DNA of 64,000 bases from the NCBI GenBank assembly GCA_021234155.1, contig JAJEKV010000113.1, positions 2,402,325-2,466,324 of the forward strand, written 5' to 3'. Under the pieces are notes generated by a model that was given only the letters and a program-made list of their open reading frames with translations, searched no databases and had not been told where the DNA came from. The stretch's first letter is position 1, and each line of letters starts with the position of its first letter. Source of the DNA: Isoetes taiwanensis (lineage: Eukaryota; Streptophyta; Lycopodiopsida; Isoetales; Isoetaceae). Below, in pieces: positions 61,523 to 64,000 of this stretch. The position numbers and the translations under genes are program-made.

Positions 61523-62068
61523 ATGAACAAATTCCAAAATCTGGTCCAAGAAGACACAGGGGAGGTATGCGCCAATAAATTGAGGGCATTGCAGCTATAT
61601 GGATTTACTATGACAGTGGTACAACTAGCTGACAAGTTTATTCGTGGACTAGAGCCGGAGTTGACTTTGTTAGCCAGGGGAGTGACATATCCTAGTATAA
61701 AAGAAGCTATCCGAGTCTCCAAGTTTAAGGAACAAGTCCAGGATTATATTAAGAAAAGTCGGGAAGAGACAACACAATATTGGAGATCAGAATGGGAAAA
61801 CCATCATAAGCAGAGAGAGAGGTTCTCTACTACTCCTGGAGATACAAGTGGAAATATACGTCCTACTCCAGAAAAGCGGCCAAATGCACCAGTCCCGATA
61901 AGCCCAGAGGAACAAGAACGTTGTCGCCGGAAAAGTTTGTGTTTTTTTTGCGAAGAAGCTGGATATAATCTGCAACGTTGTCCTAGAAAATGGGAAAACA
62001 GGAACAATACAGGACAACAGGCTACTGGAGCTATTGAGTTTGATCGAAAAACCAATTATGGGAACTGA
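61523..62068 (+). pseudogene. Ty3-type retrotransposon gag fragment with altered zinc knuckle
   Basis: A 181-codon frame with gag features: ANKLRALQLYGFTMTVVQLA, FIRGLEPELT, then a basic, Gln/Arg-rich linker and CFFCEEAGYNLQRCPRK. The knuckle would be C-x2-C-x4-H-x4-C but has Tyr in place of His (CAT to TAT). The start is internal to gag, so the N-terminal part is missing, probably cut by LINE K. No protease follows in frame (a TGA ends it). Confidence 0.7.
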
Positions 62069-62436
62069 GTTAACTAGCCTTGAGCTAGTAGTGGGATTCC
62101 AGGAAATTGGAATAGGCCAATAACAAGCACGCCAAGTGTTATTGGACCTTGGAATACTCATACTGAGGAGAGGCCTACACGGGCCCAAGCAGCTCAAATA
62201 GTGGAAGAATTGACAAATGATATATTCTCTTGATGAGGACTCGCGATATATGCACACCAAAACACTGGCATAGATAGGCTTTTCATTCCTCACTGCAGCA
62301 GTATACATTGGGTTTATAATTTTGTGAAGTGTGTGGGGTAGCCGACCATAGGCATAATATCAGACTACCCCATATAAAGAGAAATGACAATAATATCATG
62401 ACAGGGCTAGACAACGGTGAGAAAAGTGGTGACAGC

Positions 62437-62495
62437 TTCTCATCGGGATAAAAAACCACGCCCTTTCGGGTCTTTGGAGAAAACCCCAATGAGAA
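62437..62495 (+). other. structured hairpin block, copy 3 (diverged)
   Basis: TTCTCAT (62437-62443) pairs with ATGAGAA (62489-62495). The interior matches the blocks at 4168-4232 and 6989-7051 (CGGGAT.AAAAACC, CCCTTTCGGGT, GAGAAAACCC). One outer pair differs from copy 1 by a compensatory change (A-T to C-G). Confidence 0.6.
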
Positions 62496-62734
62496 ACGAT
62501 TGCCAATGTTCTCGAGGTATTGCCTGGAGCGCCTACGCGAGAAAGCAGATGACCGGTACCGAGCGAAGAAGAGATATGTATGTCTCTTGATTTTTCTAAT
62601 CCTGGAAATATAAATGCAAGCATCCATAAGTTTTGTTAATAAGCACAACATATGGATACAGTTCCCATAGCAGGCACAAAAACCATAAAACAGAGGACTA
62701 TCAGAAAAAAAAAATAGACACTGCCACGAGCAAC

Positions 62735-63147
62735 ATGTGGAAAACCCCTAAGCTAGGTCAGTTCTTAGAAAGAATAGATCGGATATGGAAGCAGAGTCTT
62801 GATTGGACAAAATGGAAGAATTTTAGAAATTCTTACGATATGAATGATAAAGACATCGATAAAGTGGCAACTGCTAACCTGATTGAAATGGCTCGGATAA
62901 AATGGAAGAATTTAAAAATTCTTACGACATGAACGATAAAGACATTGACAAAGTGGCAACTGCTAACCTGATTGAACCGGCTCGCATATGGTGGAAAAGG
63001 TATGCAAAGTCCAATAAGTTCAAGAGAAATAACTACAGATTTAAGACTTTTAGTAAGGCTTTTCACAAGCACTATGTGCCTCATGTCTCATTCACGCACA
63101 AGCAAGCAGATCATAGGGCGGATTTGGGATCTCAGAATGGCTCATAA
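62735..63147 (+). pseudogene. retrotransposon gag-like fragment with a 90-bp tandem duplication
   Basis: Frames here read LGQFLERIDRIWKQSLDWTK, SYDMNDKDIDKVATANLIE (twice) and WWKRYAKSNKF with FSKAFHKHYVP, like the W..F...F...YVP part of gag. The repeated unit starts at 62809 and at 62899, an offset of exactly 90 bp (30 codons). Confidence 0.5.
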
Positions 63148-63185
63148 CTTGGATTTAAGAATTCCACGTCATATTTGCCACGACC

Positions 63186-64000
63186 AATAATGGATCTCCG
63201 GGTAAGTTTTTTCCTCTAGCTAAAGGAGTTAGGCAGGGTTGCCCATTAGTTCCTTATCTTTTCCTAGCAGTTGCTGAAATGCTAACTAGAGCAATTCATT
63301 ACCATCAACAAAATGGCAGTATACAAGGTCTGATTCTTTCTAACAACTCAAGCAGCTTATATATTCTACAATATGCAGATGATACCTTTAGTTTCTTAAA
63401 GAATGACCCTTGATAATATTGATATATTCTTCAATGTTATTAAAGCCTTTAGTACAGCCTTTGGAGCATCTAAATAGAGATAAGTGCTTAATTATGGGGG
63501 AGCTATCTATGGACAATATTGTTGGAATTAAATGTTTTAATTCTAATGTCTACTAGACTTCTAGGGATGCCTTTATCCTCCAATTCTGGTTTAAAATGCC
63601 TTTATCGTCCAATACTGGAATTGCCTCTCTATGGTAGGAAGAACAATCATTGCTAATAACGTAATTGCTAATTCTCACGTATATTTGTCCTCCACTCTTT
63701 TAGCTCTTAAATCTATCTATCAATAGTTAGAGAAGATTATTAGAAATTTCATCCGGGGGAACATCACTTGGTCAATTGAAAATCTGCGGCAAGAAGCAAA
63801 ACATCTGATTCTTCAGGGTTATGCCTTAGCAGATAAGTATGTTCAGAAGGCTCTTTTTCAAGCAAGTAGTCCAACTTCCATTTTTATAAAGCATTGGCTA
63901 TCTTATAGTTACATCAAAGGTCCATTTGCCATCCTCACCCTTCTCTAATTTGCAAAGCACTGCAAATACATCTCCTTTAATGAGGAACATCATTATCTTC
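63186..64000 (+). pseudogene. plus-strand L1-like LINE RT fragment, runs off the window
   Basis: From 63186 the frame reads GVRQGCPLVPYLFLAVAEML, then SSLYILQYADDTFSFL, the RT motifs B and C (YADD core intact). A stop near 63412 and frame changes follow. RT-tail pieces such as EKIIRNFIRGNITWSIENLR occur near 63733-63800. It is decayed and truncated at the window end. Confidence 0.8.

Overview
The window looks like nuclear DNA of a land plant. It is AT-rich, with a spliced SAP-domain (SARNP/MOS11-like) gene, a broken cellulose-synthase-like D fragment, and CACTA, PIF/Harbinger, Helitron and Ty3-type elements typical of plant genomes. A fern or another seed-free plant is my guess from the style of the LINE proteins, but the sequence does not settle it. 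Only one gene looks intact: the four-exon SAP gene at 12039-13315. Almost everything else is mobile-element sequence, mostly decayed.

Layout. 1-2342: unassigned DNA, a short direct duplication and a Helitron 3' end. 2366-3700: a 5'-truncated poly(A) L1-like LINE with a target-site duplication. About 3959-7265: two 500-bp inverted arms around a 2.3-kb core (long-TIR/foldback element). 7266-12038: unassigned, apart from a CslD pseudogene at 10678-11063. 12039-13315: SAP gene. 13316-17770: no gene, a tRNA-like sequence and a Penelope-like RT pseudogene. 17825-53777: the main feature, described below. 53782-58766: a PIF/Harbinger element with ORF1, transposase and a Ser-rich ORF. 58777-58868: another (GA)n. 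59763-61490: a second poly(A) LINE. 61523-63150: Ty3-like gag fragments. 63186-64000: a plus-strand LINE RT fragment.

Main result: 17825-53777 can be read as one head-to-tail array of a single LINE family, all copies on the minus strand. Neighbouring copies are joined only by (TC)n or (TCCC)n microsatellite, written (GA)n/(GGGA)n on the plus strand. The order in transcription direction is I, a tRNA-derived SINE, H, G, F/E, D, C, B, A. Later insertions split the array: a CACTA element in G (46926-51139), a Helitron in F/E (34048-42213) that itself holds a second Helitron (35755-38909), and a small TIR element inside the (GA)n between C and B (27098-28565). Removing them restores the LINE proteins or the microsatellite at each junction and leaves about 22 kb of array. 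Every 3' end next to the microsatellite carries a small hairpin, and its stems show compensatory changes between copies. This suggests a LINE that inserts in one orientation into TC/GA microsatellites and recognises its own 3' hairpin. The SINE in the same array has a 3' end resembling that of the LINE and may use its machinery. All LINE copies here carry stops, frameshifts or truncations, so an active copy must be sought elsewhere in the genome.
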